64,000 nt of DNA from Aquila chrysaetos chrysaetos (taxonomy: Eukaryota > Chordata > Aves > Accipitriformes > Accipitridae), in NCBI RefSeq assembly GCF_900496995.4, contig NC_044009.1, positions 36,975,505 to 37,039,504 of the forward strand, written 5' to 3'. The first letter of the stretch is position 1. Every line of letters starts with the position of its first letter. The position numbers and the translations under genes are program-made. Under the pieces are notes generated by a model. That model was not told the DNA's origin, ran no database searches, and was given only the letters and a program-made list of their open reading frames with translations. This document shows, piece after piece, positions 12,823 through 27,113 of the stretch.

Positions 12823-15800
12823 AGTAAAGTAGATAACGAAACATAGAGATTTCCACTGTCATGCTTGGCTGATAACATGCCAGAAACGGGTCTCTGTGTT
12901 ATAATAGTTTATCTGTCCTCAGAAAAAAAAGCAGACAGCACTATGCCAGCTTCTCTAGATATTATGGAAAGAATTTAAAAAACCTTACTTTTGACTAGGA
13001 AGATTTAAAATGACCAGCAAGCGGAGGATTTCCAAGTGGGGACATCAGAGTAAAATGAGCACAGTCCTTGTCCCAATTGCTTGATCCTTCATCCCAGAGT
13101 CAGTCCTTTCTTCAGGAGTCTTCTTCTCAGCCAGCTCCCTCCTGTCCATCTCTCAGCATCCACTATGAATCTGTTCAACTGGCCATCTCACAGGAAGGGC
13201 ACAGACAAACCTTTTGGTGGAGAAATACTGAGCTCACATGGGGATACCTTTCGCAGGAGTCTTTGGTAATACAAACCTTCTCACACAAATACTCAAAACT
13301 TCCTTGGAGCCCCATCACATTTCTTCCTTATTTGTAATGGACTCCAGCAAAACTCGTTGTCCATCAAATCCATGTGTCCAAGATCATGTAGTAGGAATTC
13401 TGGAGTGTGTGTGAAAGCAATTGCATTTTGCTGTTGGATGTCTTAGCTAAAATGCAAATTAGCTGTCACTCTTCAGTAAATTATGTGGTACTAAGCTTTA
13501 CTATGCTTACTTCTTTTCCCTTCTGCTACAAATAAACACATGGGAAGGACGGCCTCTCCTACACATCTAGAGATGCTGATAGCTCAGTCAGGCAGCAAGA
13601 TTTGGCTGAGCCTTTCTGTTTATAATAGCTTACAAATCTTGCAACTTAAAAACTACAAACCACACGCACATGCTGCTAAATCACTCAGCTCCACATGGTT
13701 GGGGGAACCCACTAAGCCTAAGCACAGCACAGAAATCCAACAGAAAAATGGACATCAGATGGGGTATGAAAAGACAACTGACAGTCTGGGGGCAGTTGGC
13801 CCCTGTACAGCTAGAAATCTGTTTGAAATTGCCTCAGGTAGGAGCCGTGGCCCATTTCCTTACAAGTCTTTGCTAGAGAGATGTCAACTCCCATCTTTCT
13901 TTCTATGTGCTGGTTTTGGCACCACCAAAATCCAGATGCACTTCAAGTCTCAAGCCCTAGGTCCTCCTGTGATGGGCTGCCACAACTGCACCCAAGAGTG
14001 CCTGCCTCTTGCACTGAGACCTTCTGATGGGTGGAAATATTGTTTTATTACTAGCAATTACGGCAAGAGAAAATGAATTACTCATCACAAGTTTGGGTTA
14101 CAATAAAGCAGCTGATGCTGGGTCTCTCAAGACAATTAATACAGCTCAGCTTGGAGAACAACATGGCTGTGACAGCTAACAGCCAGCTGGAAGGCTGCAA
14201 ACAGCTTAGTAAAATGGCAAAGTCGGCAGTTACTACCTTTCCCTGACTGGTTGTGTATCTCATACTAAAGAGAGGTGGCAACCTTTGGTCACTTTATGGG
14301 CTTTAATGGCAAACGGTGCTCTCAGCAAGAGAACCCGACCTCCCTCAGCTTTGCATCCTCTGCTGTAGTCCCATAAAGCACCCTGTTGCACCACAGGCAA
14401 CTAAACATGGACTGCCTGCCAGCACCTCGGCTGCACAAAGTGGGTGTATCAAAAATCAGCACAACAGTGTTTCTGTACATAACAGGACGTTTGTTCCCAG
14501 GTTCAGCCACCTCTACAGTTCAGGCCAGCCCTTGAAAAACATGTGAGTGTGGTATTTTCACTCAGGCCTGAGTGTGACCTTAGGCAGGAGGAGATCTGAT
14601 TGCTGGAAGGAAGACTTAGGAGCCAGCACCGGTATCAGTGTGAGTGCAGATGGCTGCAATGGGCCAAAACTCCAGGCACTACTGGAAACAAAAAGTGTCA
14701 AAATCTGGGGTTGTCTCATGCGATCACCCAGTACGTGATGGAGGAAAGCATCATCTTCCAAGGCTGCTGCTCTCTGTCCCTCTAAGTGTGCTGTTTGCTG
14801 AGGAGCTCTGCTTTGCACCACTGGGGTCAAAATCTGAGAGATAATGAAAGACAGAAACATAACACATTGTACAACTCTCTACCAGGCACATCTGGATGCA
14901 GTGTAAACCTCACCTCTTCGTCAATATAATACTATGCATTTATTTCGCCCTCTGGGAAAAGCAAAAACAGTTCAGATCTGTGCAATAACAACAACAACAA
15001 AAAAAACCAACCTGTGATTGGTGATGTGGAAATGCTGCTACAAGAGGAGACCCTGCAAAATGTGGACTGGTTTAGATGAAGCAGGTGAAACATCCAACTC
15101 TGTCCAAAACAGAAGCCAAAGCCCCCTTCAGCCAGGTTTTCCTTTCCCCAGGGGAAGGAAAAGAGAAGCACTGAACTGCAGGACTGCTCACGATGGAGAT
15201 TACCCCCACCTGCTCCCTCCTGGATATAACCCCGAGAGTTGCTGTCTTCTATAGTTTCAGTGGACTTCCCATTCCCCACTCTCCCATCCTCGTCACCTCT
15301 GATGTAACAAATGTGACAGCTTCTCCAGTTCTCAGCTGAGCAAATATCCCGGCCACAATCATGACCACACCAACACATGTCCTAAACTTCCCCACCGCCT
15401 CCTTCCCCACCACCCTTCCTGCTTTGCCTGACATGATGTTGCCCACGTGGGACTGGCTGCCCTCATCCTGCCATAAGCATCCCAAAAGTTTTTCCTGCTG
15501 TCCTGCCATTGCAATAGGTTTCACAAGAAGCTGACACCAGGCTCTGCTCTCCTCACGTGGTCCACATCCAGTGGATTATGTATAAGCACAGATGGCTCTG
15601 CACTGTCTGCTAATTGGGGATTTCTCCTTTTTACCTAGTCACTGGGGCTTGATCCAGGCAGGGGCTGCCTGATTTCTTTCTCTTTGATTTCAGAGGGTTT
15701 TGTAAGAAGTTACCAGGCAGAACTGAAGGGCTGGTGGACAAGGCTTTCATGAATGCCCCGATTTGCGTGGCCTGCCAGGTAGTCTGTAGCTGTGCAGTCA

Positions 15801-18652
15801 AACACACCGGTGGCTTTTCAAGGATCTTACTCTACCTGCACCGGGCAGCAGGGTTATGCAGGATGTACAGAAATGTGACCCAACAAGTCTCCAATCCCCA
15901 GGACAAGGTTGAAAGTGGATTTCGGGTAGGGATGGCTATGTTTCTTCTACCAGCTCACACCCTCTGTCAAGTTCCTGACTATCAGGGGTGAATAAACTCA
16001 GCATGTGCCACAGGCCAGTGTGTAATGAGCCATTTTTAGCACCCACTTCTCAGAGCTACGTAACACCCATGCACCATTCTGCTCTGCTCCACTATGCTGG
16101 GGGTGATGCATGGGAAAGCTTCAGCTCAGAGCAGCTTATGCCTCCCTATAGACACTTCTCCATCACTGCCTGCCTGTGGCTGTAAAACATGGGCCAGGAT
16201 GGTGCACACAGAGAATTGACTCCTTCTGGGTGCCTTTGAATGGCCTTTTCAGGCCACTACAATTCCTGTCTCCCTGCTCTGCTTCCCTCCCTCCCTAACC
16301 CACCTTAGCCTCTCTGGTTGAGGCAGCCTGGAGCACAGTGACGGGGAGAACAACGGGCAGAAGGAAAAGCTATAGTACATCATCCAGACGGACAGAAAGA
16401 CGAGTGTGGACACTGGAGATGTTGCAGAAGAAAAGCTTGGTTGGAAGTGTGGGGAGAGCAAAGGGAGTGCCCCAAAAGCCATCAATGTCACAGGGATGGA
16501 GCAGTGCCTCCCACAGCGAGGGAGCAGGGAGGAGGAGGAGAAGATTTGGAAGCAATAGCAAGCTCCAGCTCCACAGGAGGATCAGCTACAGCAGTCCCCT
16601 CACACGTGTCAAACCTGTAGCAAGGAACAGGCTTCACAAACTCCTCAGCACATCTGGCCACACTCCGTAATCTAGCGTGGCTCATCCCACCACCTCTGTT
16701 CCCCTTGTGGACACAGTCTGCCAGAGGTTCATAGGAGGGCTGAGCTGATGGTGTGATTCTTTCCTACATTAGCCTATATGAGGCAAAATAACCCTCAACT
16801 AGGACATCCAACACCTAATAAAAATTGCCTTAAAGAGACTTCTGACAATATTCCCTAGACCTCACATTTCAGTTACACACAGGCACAAAACCTTCTGGTG
16901 GCAAGGGCAATTCTTATGCAGGTGAGGCTATTGGTGAGCATTTCCCAATGTGGGAACACCTTTGGCAGAGGAATGAACTGTCTGGTTGCAAAATATCATG
17001 CAGGTATTCCTTAGATGGCCATGACCAAACCTCCGCCAACTTGGAACGAGCAAGACAAGCAAATTGACCTTCAATTCTGCTGTCGAGTAGCATCTCAGCA
17101 GGGGAGTGCTCCTTTGCCCTTCCCGTGAGCATCCAGGCATCATTAGCATCCCTAGCGTGCGGAAATCCTCATCCAGGACATGACCTCATTGTTTCAGCGG
17201 CTGCACAAATGCAGCTAAAAGATGGTCTCTGCCCCCAAAGAGCCCATAATCATGTGTAAAATGCTGGATGGGGAACACAGTTTGATTGAAAGAGAGTGTA
17301 AAGGAATAATAAGATAATACTGTAATATGTCCTTGGCCTGTCTCCCTTTCCTCAGTGTGTTACTCTCTCAACCCTGATGATGTGATGTCTCATTTACAAT
17401 TCTGGAAATGCAGGCCATATATATCCTTGCAACTAAGAGATCAGGGACCGTACTCTGGAGTCTGCCTGGCACAAGTCAGCTCAGCTTGGCTCATAACTAA
17501 ATTCCCTTCCCTTCCCTCCTCCATGCTGTGGTAGCCACCTCCACAGTCTTTACTGGGAATGGCCCTGGGACATGCTATTCCGCAGGCCAAGCCTAGGAAA
17601 CACCGGTATGAGCTGGCCAACTAAAAGGAAATGTTTATTATGCCCAGTGTATAAGACTAAGAAGTTGAGGCTAAGACTTGCCATGGGGAAAGCCAATGTC
17701 AGAGACCAGGCTTTCCTTTCCAAGGGTCAGACCAGGAGACAAAGAAAAGCATTTTTTCAAGTTAGGATTAGCCCTTATTGCATATCTGTTGCTTTTTTTA
17801 ACACATCATTCAGAATTAGTTGTCACCTAAGGCACAACTTCGTAAGAGTGTGCAGGCACATAAATCCTAATGTCCTGTGCTGCGTGCACTTGTGGGTCTT
17901 GCTGAGGTGTGAGGCGTATTAGCTGCATGTGCAAACAACCGCTGCCACACACTGTGAAGCCTTTTCAGCAAACATAAATGCTCTTTCTCAACCAGTACAT
18001 GGTTGGTTCTACATACAGTCCCCTGGCAAAAATGGCCTGCAGCAAGTTATTGCAATGTTCAGCAGAAGGTTTCTGGCATAGGGTGCTTGAGGATGATCAG
18101 GTTAGCTCCAGCTGAGCCTCAGATGCTCAGCCACAGCTTCTGATCCTGCACTCACTACCGAGCTGGAGAGCAGTTGTTATCAAATCTTCACCAGTGGTGT
18201 CTTTGGCCACTTCTAAGTTACGGCCTGAAAGTTAATCCACTGGAGGTGTTTATCTCCAGTGCTATGGCTTGTAGTATAAGGAACGTGGATCCGGGAGTCC
18301 TGGATAGCTCAGGGTTCCCATGAATCACTACACCTTTGAATTAGGAGGTAGCATTTGTCACACCTCCATTAAACAATTATAATTAGCAACTTTAAGCTAC
18401 AAGATCACATTGCCTAGACACGAGGCTTTACTGTGCATGGCTGCAATGGCAGAAATGTCACGCTGTCTGCTTGTGCTTCTGTCATTCCTCTCCGCTGCTG
18501 TGGAGTATCTGCAGTGAGAAAGCGGGGAAGGGATTTATTTTTTTGGGTGATATAAAGTGAGTGGGGAACAGTGAGAAGAGAACTGCTGATTTGACCTTGA
18601 GCGCTGGGAGAAAGCATAACACACAGTCTGTATAAAGTTTCCTCTTGAAGAA

Positions 18653-18672
18653 AAATAATAATAATAATAAAA
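18653..18672 (+). repeat. (AAT)n microsatellite
   Basis: About six AAT units flanked by A-rich sequence. Confidence 0.8.
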
Positions 18673-18989
18673 AATCTTTTTGTTCCTCTACCAGAGAAGA
18701 CTATAAAAACCTGCTCCTGCAAAGCTGAAGTGGATTTCACAGCCAAAGCGAGGTCATTCAGAAACTGTTGCCAGGTCAAGTTTTCACTTTGAACATTTTC
18801 ACAGTTAAAGGAGGATCCAGAACATGTAAGAAAACACAGTCCCAGACTTTCCACTTTAAACTGCTTCTTGCTTGAACTATAAGGTGCAAAGAAGAGAGGA
18901 GGACTGGGGGGGCTGGAGTAGCAGGGCTTGGGTGATTTGTTTATCTAGAAAATCTTTGCATCTGCTCTTTTGAGTGAAGTTCCCATTGC

Positions 18990-19013
18990 TTTTTTTTTTT
19001 TTTTTTTTTTTTT
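18990..19013 (-). repeat. T24 tract beside a SINE
   Basis: Twenty-four consecutive T on the + strand, that is poly(A) on the - strand. It directly abuts the antisense MIR-like element at 19014. MIR elements do not normally end in poly(A), so this may be an independent simple repeat. Confidence 0.85.
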
Positions 19014-19150
19014 ACTCCATTTTCCAGCTGTGTAGCACAAAGCACAGGCAGGTCAACAGCCTTGCCGAAGATCACAGAGTGAGTCAGTGGCTCTGGAGAG
19101 ATCAGAGCCAGGACCCCACTGTGTGCCAGCTCTTTGTGCTTCCCTCTGGT
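19014..19150 (-). repeat. MIR-like SINE, antisense
   Basis: Read on the + strand, this is the reverse complement of a MIR element. It runs CCATTTTCCAG, then GCACAGGCAGGTCAACAGCC, then TTGCCGAAGATCACAGAGT, then AGTCAGTGGC, then AGAGCCAGGACCCC. Each block sits in the order expected for the reversed MIR core and tRNA-like head. Length and divergence fit an ancient, immobile copy. Confidence 0.6.
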
Positions 19151-22100
19151 TTTAAAATTAATTTCAACTCCAGGTGCTAAAACAAGGTGAAACAGGACAA
19201 ATTCCAGACTGTGATTTTGGCAGAGGCTTATGAAGGACACAGTGAAAATGCCACCACAATGCTGTGACACCAGATACCGTGGACTGAACGGTGCTCAGTT
19301 GTATTTTTGCTTAGGGGTATGGGCATTTCTGTGTCCCCATGACTTTGCAATAGCTTTTCAACCCACTGGTCCATTTCAACCCAATCTGACAGCACTGCAG
19401 CATCCTCCAAGATGTAACATTTCTACAGTTTTCATGAAAGCTGGCAACCAGATAAAGGACAGAGCTGGAAATTAGGTACCTGCTATAGGAAAAGGTGACA
19501 GCCACAGCATTAGCCACCAGCAAATCCACCTGAGAAAGGGGGGGGCACAAACCAGAGGCTGTGGCTGCACTTGCACAAGCAAGTTAAACAGGACAGGGGC
19601 TCAAGCACCAGCATGTGACTGTCTGTGCTATGTAACTGCTAGCTCACTCCTCGACACAGCTGTCATAGCATCTTCTAAGCCTTGGGATGGGTATCACACA
19701 GGCAAGAGACATACCCATGCCTAAGGTGGATGACGTCTTCCTCTTTGGGTGGGGGTGGACAGAATGAAGTCCCATAGATGTGATCTGTGCCATGCCACAG
19801 GACTTGGATCCTCCAGACTGACATCGGGTGTTCCTTCTTTTTCCTCATTGGGCAATTAAACTATTAAAAGTGATCTCTGCCTTTTCCCCCAAATTATATT
19901 TCTTTGTGCTCATGTTAATCAAAGTTCTGGCCATAAGTTTTAATTTCTGAAATGGCTAAAAAAAATATTATAATTAGAGAGCTGCTTTGAGCTATTTGCA
20001 AAAAAATAAAAATATCTGACTATTTTGCCAGCAGTAGATCTCAATTTGTTATTGTAGGGTCACTCTAAAGTAATGGCTGGCAAGGGTGAAAGTAATTTGC
20101 AAGCCCTGAGCTACATTGATTAATTGTGGCCAAGTCGCACAGTGATAGTGGGGTCTTTTATTGGGAGGTCACTGAAGGGTACGGGGCTGAACAGAACAGA
20201 TCGTTACTGGAGGGCTGCTGGTTAACAGAAACTATAGAGCTGTTTATGAACAGGGGTCTCGGCTGGTCTGAACAGGATATTCATGAAGACTGTGCTATAA
20301 AATGGTTCGTTGTTGTGGTCATGCGCTCTGGGCTGCTAATATCCGTGGGTGCACTTGTGTGGGCATGTTCAGTTTATTTAGAAAATAAGGGCATTGAAGC
20401 ACTTGTTTTCTGAGGGAGAAAAAAAAAAGCACAGAGTAAGAATTACTTCAACTGTGCAAATACTGAAGAGAAAGAAAGGAGAATGTCTCATTCTCCTTTT
20501 TACAAATTTTTAAATGACAAAGTGAAAGATGTGAAACGCTGGGCAGAGCTGTGCTTGCCATTGCCTAAGGTCCCCAGCGCAGCAGAAGGCTGCTAAACCA
20601 ATAATCTTGCTTTCCTGACCTTGCAGCCTCCTAACAAATCCTTTCTACTTTAGCAGGATTTGTTTCAGAGAACCAGGCTGTGTAATCTGGTACTCTGGTA
20701 ATGTTCTCATTTAACAGATTCAAGGCCAAACCCTGCTCATACCTCCACTGGCGCAGTCCCATCACTTTTGGTGCGACTGCTTCTGGCTGAGAGCAGACCG
20801 TGACGTTTTTCCCATTAATCTCATTCCCCTTTCCTATTGTGTTTCATTTTACAGTGCACTGGAAACTGGGAAACCTGTATGTCTTCAGCCATTTGATGGA
20901 CAGGAAATGTAGTTGCTTAACTAATCTTTTCCCTCAACAGAGGGGGGTTTTTTTGGTTTGGTTTTTTTGTTTTGTTTTTTTCAGAGCTGGCCTCACAATG
21001 CTTATGGAAACTGGTTATGGTAGAGGGGAAAAAGATTAGGGATGGTAACTCAGCAGCCACATACATCATGCTTGGTTAAAACTCTATCCAGGCAGCTCCG
21101 GGAACAGAAGTTCTGAGTCCAAACTTTGACTAAGGCCACTCACCAGCCACCCTTTCAGCTAAAAGAGCAGCCTTTCTGGCTCGTCCACCAGCTGGAATGG
21201 ATGCAGGCATGACTGAGCCCAAGACATCCCGTGCAGGCTGCAGCTGTACCAGGGTGACTGCAGCCGTCTGCCCCTGCCTGGTCCTGGAAGCCGAGCAGCC
21301 ATCAGCCAAAGAGCTCCTGAGCCTGCTGGGAAAGCAGTGAAGTCCAAGGCACGAAAGCCAGGCTGTTTTGGAGGAAGTACTGAAGGCATTAGCCCTGCGA
21401 GCACTGGACCAGTCACCATTCAGTCAAGTCAAAGGACAGGATTTCTCAACATCCACCAAAACTCTCAGGTCTGGGGACATCTCAGATCACCCGCACCTAT
21501 CTTTAACCATGAAGAACAACTACCTTCAACCAACAAACCAACTTTTAGATGTGTAAAGAGAGGTGGGATGGAGTCTGCGAGCATAGATAGTTAGGGTGTA
21601 CAGGCTACTACATTGATTTGGAAGTCTTACAGGACTCTCACTGTGACTCCTCCAACATCTTGCAACACTGCACTTGAAATACGTTCAGATTTAGGAAGGT
21701 TTCAGTGGGCAGTGAGACATATAGTACAAGGTCTGAAAACTTTGCCTGCTCTTTGAAAAGATGAGATTTTAAGAGGCAGACAAGAAGGTCTTCAAGGAAG
21801 AGATGGGTAATCAGGCAATGTACCATTCATAGACTTGGAGACCTCAGAAAAGTATCAAGGATCTGGCAACAAGTAGTGACTTCAGGCATAGCTAGAGCGG
21901 AGAGAATAGCTACAGGAGCCAATCACCTGGGAAAGCTGCTACAGTAAAATAGCAGGATCAGGCTGTCCTGAGGGATTGCTGCAGGAAGATTGAAGAGGCT
22001 GCTGAAAACTCAAGAAAAAGAGTGCAAGTGGGCCATAAAAATGAAGGGAAGTGAGAAGCTTGATCTTTCTCCTTTGGCCTAAATTTGTGCACAGGCTTTT

Positions 22101-23960
22101 GTTCACAGATGAAGTTCTTGTCCTGAGGAAGAATCCATCACTCTGGTATATGAATGTCAGCAGAGTTGGCATCATTGCCATGATGCTTATTTACTGTGCT
22201 GCTTCCTAATGTGACATTTCAACACCAAGAAAGGGCTCTCCAACTTTCTTATGCTGCAGGAGAGGGAGATCCCTGTTCCTTCTCCTAAGTCTGTTGTAAA
22301 TTGCCTGCTCTTCATGGCACTACATCCTCTAAGTCGACCCTGTCAAAATGGTCCACATTTCTCTTGAGCCCTTAACCTTCTGTTGCCCATTTTGTACATA
22401 CTGGTTCAATCCCAGGCTCCCATCTGAAATGTAAAAATTAACTGCCCTAGAGGAAGCCCAATATCTTAAGGCATCATTTACACTAGACTTGCTCCAGACA
22501 GAAAGGATGGTGACCAAAGTTCCACGGATCTAAGTGGAATGTGAGACCCACAGCTACAGACAAGCTCTCCTGGAATTTCCCTTCATAGGAGGGCTTGGCT
22601 TCCTTGCCCTGTTCCCGTTACCCTCCTCTTGCCAAGCAGCACACAGTTGGCTGGTGCTTTCCCGAGACTGTTGTGAGAAGTCCCTTCAAAGACGCAATGT
22701 CATGTGTGCCAGAGCATGCCTCCGGTCTGAGTGAGTTCCTGTCAGCCTGATGTGCGGGGGCAATACTGAATCAATTCCTCATGCCGTTATATGCATCACA
22801 ACACGAAGATGTCACCCACTGGCATGAGCGTATTGAGTCACTATGTTTCCCCAGGCTGCAAAAGCACAAGAATCATAACCGTTTCCCAGCACAGACCCGT
22901 GAGGGTGCTGGCTGCTGCCGAGAGACCCGTGTGCTCCGCTCAACCTCCCAACGACTTTTCCAAGGAGTTAGCACCAATGCAAGGCACAGGCAGATCTGTC
23001 TTTCCCTCTCCCTCTCTCTCAGCCTACCATGGCACGGCTGTGAAAGAAAAATAGGAATAGTCCAGAGAAAGCTACGTGCCTGCCCCAGGTTGTGAAATTT
23101 TGTTCATATGAGGCTGTGGAGATTCCTCCCTCCAAAAAAAAAAAAAAAAGAAATGATGGTTTGGACCAAGTTCAGGCCTTTGATGTGTGCTCTGAGTCTG
23201 GGAGCCCAAGAGACAGTTGTACGTTTAATGCCCCACTATTTCTGTACTGGGCACAGACTCTGTTTTCCCTCACCACCTCCTGGATTGCATCTGATCTTGT
23301 TTCAACTACCTTTTTTATGCATATGCTTTAATACTACTTTTTTATTATTTCTTTTAATATTGAGTGAAACAATGATAGGTTTTACAGGCCAGTCTCAACC
23401 CTATGGACCAGTGTGTCCCAGGGCTGTTCATTAGAGAGTGGCAAGGATTTTTGCTGGGTCATCTGTGAGCGATGCTCCCCTCTTCTGGGAGGGCCAGCAG
23501 GGCAGAAAGGGGAGTCAGGATGCTTCCTAGGGAAAACAAAGTGCAAGGGAAAGGATGTCTTGTTCACAGGGCAAAAACGCCTCCCCTCACCAACAAGGCA
23601 AGGGAGTTAAGGTAGCAGACTGGTAGTGGGGCCCTACAGCTCTTGCTCTATGTACTTTTGCTACTACTCCACAAGCAGGACAACAAGGGGGACCGTCGCC
23701 ACAAGCCATTTGTCAGGAGTGCCAGGGAGATCTGTCCCTGGCTTACAAACACCACCCGTGGCTCTCTGCTGTGATGACTATGCCTGTCTATGTCAAGAGA
23801 GCCGGTAACTGGAGAGCAGAGGAGGATGATGGAAAAGGGGAGGCAGGAAGGCTGTTGGTCCTGGACGGACAGACAGATAATTATTGCCTTTAGGATCCTG
23901 GGGGACAGGTAAATTGTAAGGGAAGCTGTAATATGCCATAAAACAAATATCTCTTGTTGA

Positions 23961-23980
23961 GGCTGTGATTTGTCACAGCC
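23961..23980 (+). repeat. Perfect 8-bp inverted repeat
   Basis: GGCTGTGA, a 4-base loop, then TCACAGCC. The arms are exactly complementary. It lies in a moderately AT-rich stretch. It could be a short hairpin or a paired transcription-factor site; the sequence alone does not decide. Confidence 0.6.
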
Positions 23981-26900
23981 AGGAGAGTTATGAATTTTAG
24001 TTCAAGAGTCAGTATTATTTTAACTTACCCTTGAGGATCAGGATTCACAGGCTAGAGATGAAGTGAATGTTGTATAAAAATGTTTCCCCACTGGTAAGTG
24101 GGTGTTTCTGCTCTTCACTGAGTGGTCTGCGTGATAAGCAGTTTTAGGGAGGGCATTTGGTATAAGGCATAAAATATATCACATTACAGGTGAGAATATG
24201 TGGGATCCAAAGCTTTTGAAGGGTCTGAAGTGAGACAGCTCTGAAAATGCAGATAACTGGGTCAATGACAAAATGTGTTATTTTAATGCCTTTGAGGTTT
24301 TGCTTCTGATGAGTATTTGGGTCCCCACACCTCTGGCTTAGGATAGGAGAGGGGGTTCCAAGCAGGAAATGTCAAGCACAGGCAATGAGAGGAGATAATA
24401 ACTTGGGCCATGGCGCAAGGGGGAGACTTGTCAGGGATCTCAGCACTGCAGGAGACCGGGGAGGACAGTGGCCTCAGAAAGAGGCACCAGAAGAAGGGGC
24501 TGCTTGGAGGAAAGCCAAGTGCCTTTTGACATCTCTGCTCTCTTCCCTAATTGTTACACCCATCTGGATAAATCAGTAACGGTCTGACTCGCAGGGGCTG
24601 CTCCGAATCACTGTGTTTATCCATTAGACCCATCCACACATGGGTCCCAGGAGGTCTGAATGAAGCACAGCTCAGCCCATAGCCAGGAGACGGCATCCCT
24701 TAATTCTTCTTTGCCTTGAGTAACATCTTTAGACAGTGACTCCCAGTCCTGCATCCTGCACCCTGCCTCTGCCATGCTCTAGACTGCCAGGGGATTGGGT
24801 TAACAAAACGTGGCACTGAAATTTGGCCTCAGAGGAGGCGGCAAATTGGCAAGCCAAGCTAGGACCCATTCGCAGGAGCAAGATCTGCCATCAAGGGTAT
24901 GAAACCATCTGCCCTCCCTGCACATGCACATTGTCCTCTCCATCCCACTGGGGACGGAGGTGTCCCAGCAGCAGCTGCGAGTCACAAAGGACTTGTTCTA
25001 GAGGAAAAGCAAAGGCCAAAATGCGCACACAGGTTCCCCTGCAAGAGCTGATCCTCCTGCTTGTCAGCAGTGTAAGCGTCCGGAAAAGTGTAATCATTGT
25101 AAATGTAATTAATAGTGATCTGGGAAGATTATAACTTTCTCTCTCTCTTCTTCTTCCCTCCTCACCTCCAAACTTTCTGGTTGTGCTTTTTTTGGCAACC
25201 CCAAAATAGTAATTTGATGCAAACTCTGGCCACAAATCCAATGGAGCTTGATAGGCTTTAAACAAGGGGAGGGGGGATAGGCAGGGGTGATTGCTTTAAT
25301 AACTGTTCTTGGAGAAAGGCCATTGATGTGTTTTCATTACTCAGAAGAAGAAGAAAGCCAGAAAGAAAACAAGTGGCAGGACAGCCATTAGAGAATAACT
25401 ATGAATAATTATAGAGTGGGGGTAAAGGGAAGTCCAGGGAATTACTTCAGGGATATAATCATGAGCCCACATCCAGGCCAGTTATTGGTGGCTAAGAAAA
25501 GGATGTATCCAAGCAGTGTTTAAGGGCCCCTCTGGTTTGGGTCTATCTCCATCCAGTCTTGCATGAGCCTGCATCCCCATCACAGAACCTGTTGTCCTCG
25601 GTGTCTCAGCAGGACCCTGAAATGCTACACGCATTCCTGAACTTACAGCGCTCTGCAGACCTTCAGGGATGGGGCTCCATGCATGTGTCTGGGACAGGAT
25701 GGAGACAGGATATTTTCCTTTCACAACGGGGAAGCTGAGGGTCTAAGCTGCAGCCTGGATTAGATTGGTGAGGAACTTAATTGTCCTTTGAATGATACGA
25801 TTGCTCTACTCATTGTGGGTATTTAATGAAGGAGGCCAGCAGAAAGCTCTGCAAGAAATCGAGGTGTGATAGTCAAAGGGAGGACAAAGGACAGTTTTCC
25901 TCAGTCAAAAGGACTATAAATGGAAACAGCCAGTTCTTCCCATTCCCAAATCCCAGAGTAGTTTGGATGTCCCTGGGAACTTCTGTGGCACCTCAGCAGA
26001 AATGACAGCCTGGTTTCTGAGCGCTCTGCAGAGTCAGGCTGTAGAGGTTATGTCTCCTCATCTCTAGAAAGCCTCCAAACCATCCATACCCACTCCTGTC
26101 AATGGTACAGCCATACACCCACCCATGGGGCTCTCCATGAAAATTACACCTCCCTGCCCTTCGGAGAGGGGTTTTGGTGTATTGCTGGTGGTGATATCAA
26201 TTCAGGCAAGAGCATTTCCAGACACATGGCAATACAAAAGGAGATGAAAAGCTCAAATCCATCTTGGCTCATGCATAGAGCAGGAGGGAATCCAGAGTGG
26301 TTGAAAGACAAAAAAAGAAAAAATAAAATCAGCAGGGTGCAAGAGGTTACTTTCATGCCAACTCGTCAGTCGCTGTGCAAAGGTTCAGGAATGAACGTGC
26401 ACAGCAGGCTTGGAGGGAGGTGATGGTCACAGTCAGGAGTCATCTCCTCCAGGTAAAGCACTGCTTACTGCTGCTTCGCAGGGCCAGGCAGCAGGTATGT
26501 GATCACAGAGGCAAAGGGCATCCCACGTCACACCCAGCACACCCTGTAAGGGACCTCTGGATTCTCGGTCAACTCCAACCATATTTTCTACCCTAAATCA
26601 TTATCCTAATGCTCACAGCAGAACCTGCAAAACTTTACAAGGGCAGAAAGGACCGTCCTTCTGAGGACAACTGCTTCTTCCAGGAGACACCCCTCTCCCA
26701 CCGCAGCAACAATCTATTGTATTTCTGGGTCACCCATCACCATGGCATCCCACTGCACAGCAAGGTTTCTAAAGCTCCTTAGTCTGTGCCAGAGAGACAC
26801 GGCAACCCCCTGTATTTTATTGTGCTACAAGGTAAATAATTAGACAATACCTCCAGAAGACAGCAGGCTGGGGCATCTGTTCAAGTTTCCCAGAGACCAT

Positions 26901-27078
26901 GTGAATTTATACTCTTCCTTTTATTTACACCATTTTTTCTTCTGGTTATTGATGATGTTTCTCATTTGTTTTTATTAGATGCAGGTGTTTTCTGCACTTC
27001 AGCTGGGAGCACTTTCCCTTTTCAGCCAATTCCAGATCTACTTTGTGTCTCAGTCACCTTTTGACTGGGATACTGGAG

Positions 27079-27113
27079 AGGCAGAGAAAGAGAGAGAAAA
27101 AAAGAGAGAGATA
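27079..27113 (+). repeat. GA-rich simple repeat
   Basis: Imperfect GA/GAAA repeat on the + strand, about 35 bases. Confidence 0.8.

Larger units (their letters stand above)
12216..18989. other. Intergenic, no gene seen
   Basis: No supported gene in this 6.8-kb stretch. The largest open frame, 178 codons at 13540-14076 (+), has no recognisable domain or splice context. Minor structures are a 16-base G run at 12802, a short AAC repeat near 14990 and an (AAT) repeat at 18653. Confidence 0.5.

Noticed and set aside
13540-14076. 178-codon + strand open frame
   Set aside because: No family resemblance, signal, or splice context; within the range expected by chance in a 64-kb window with relaxed start codons.
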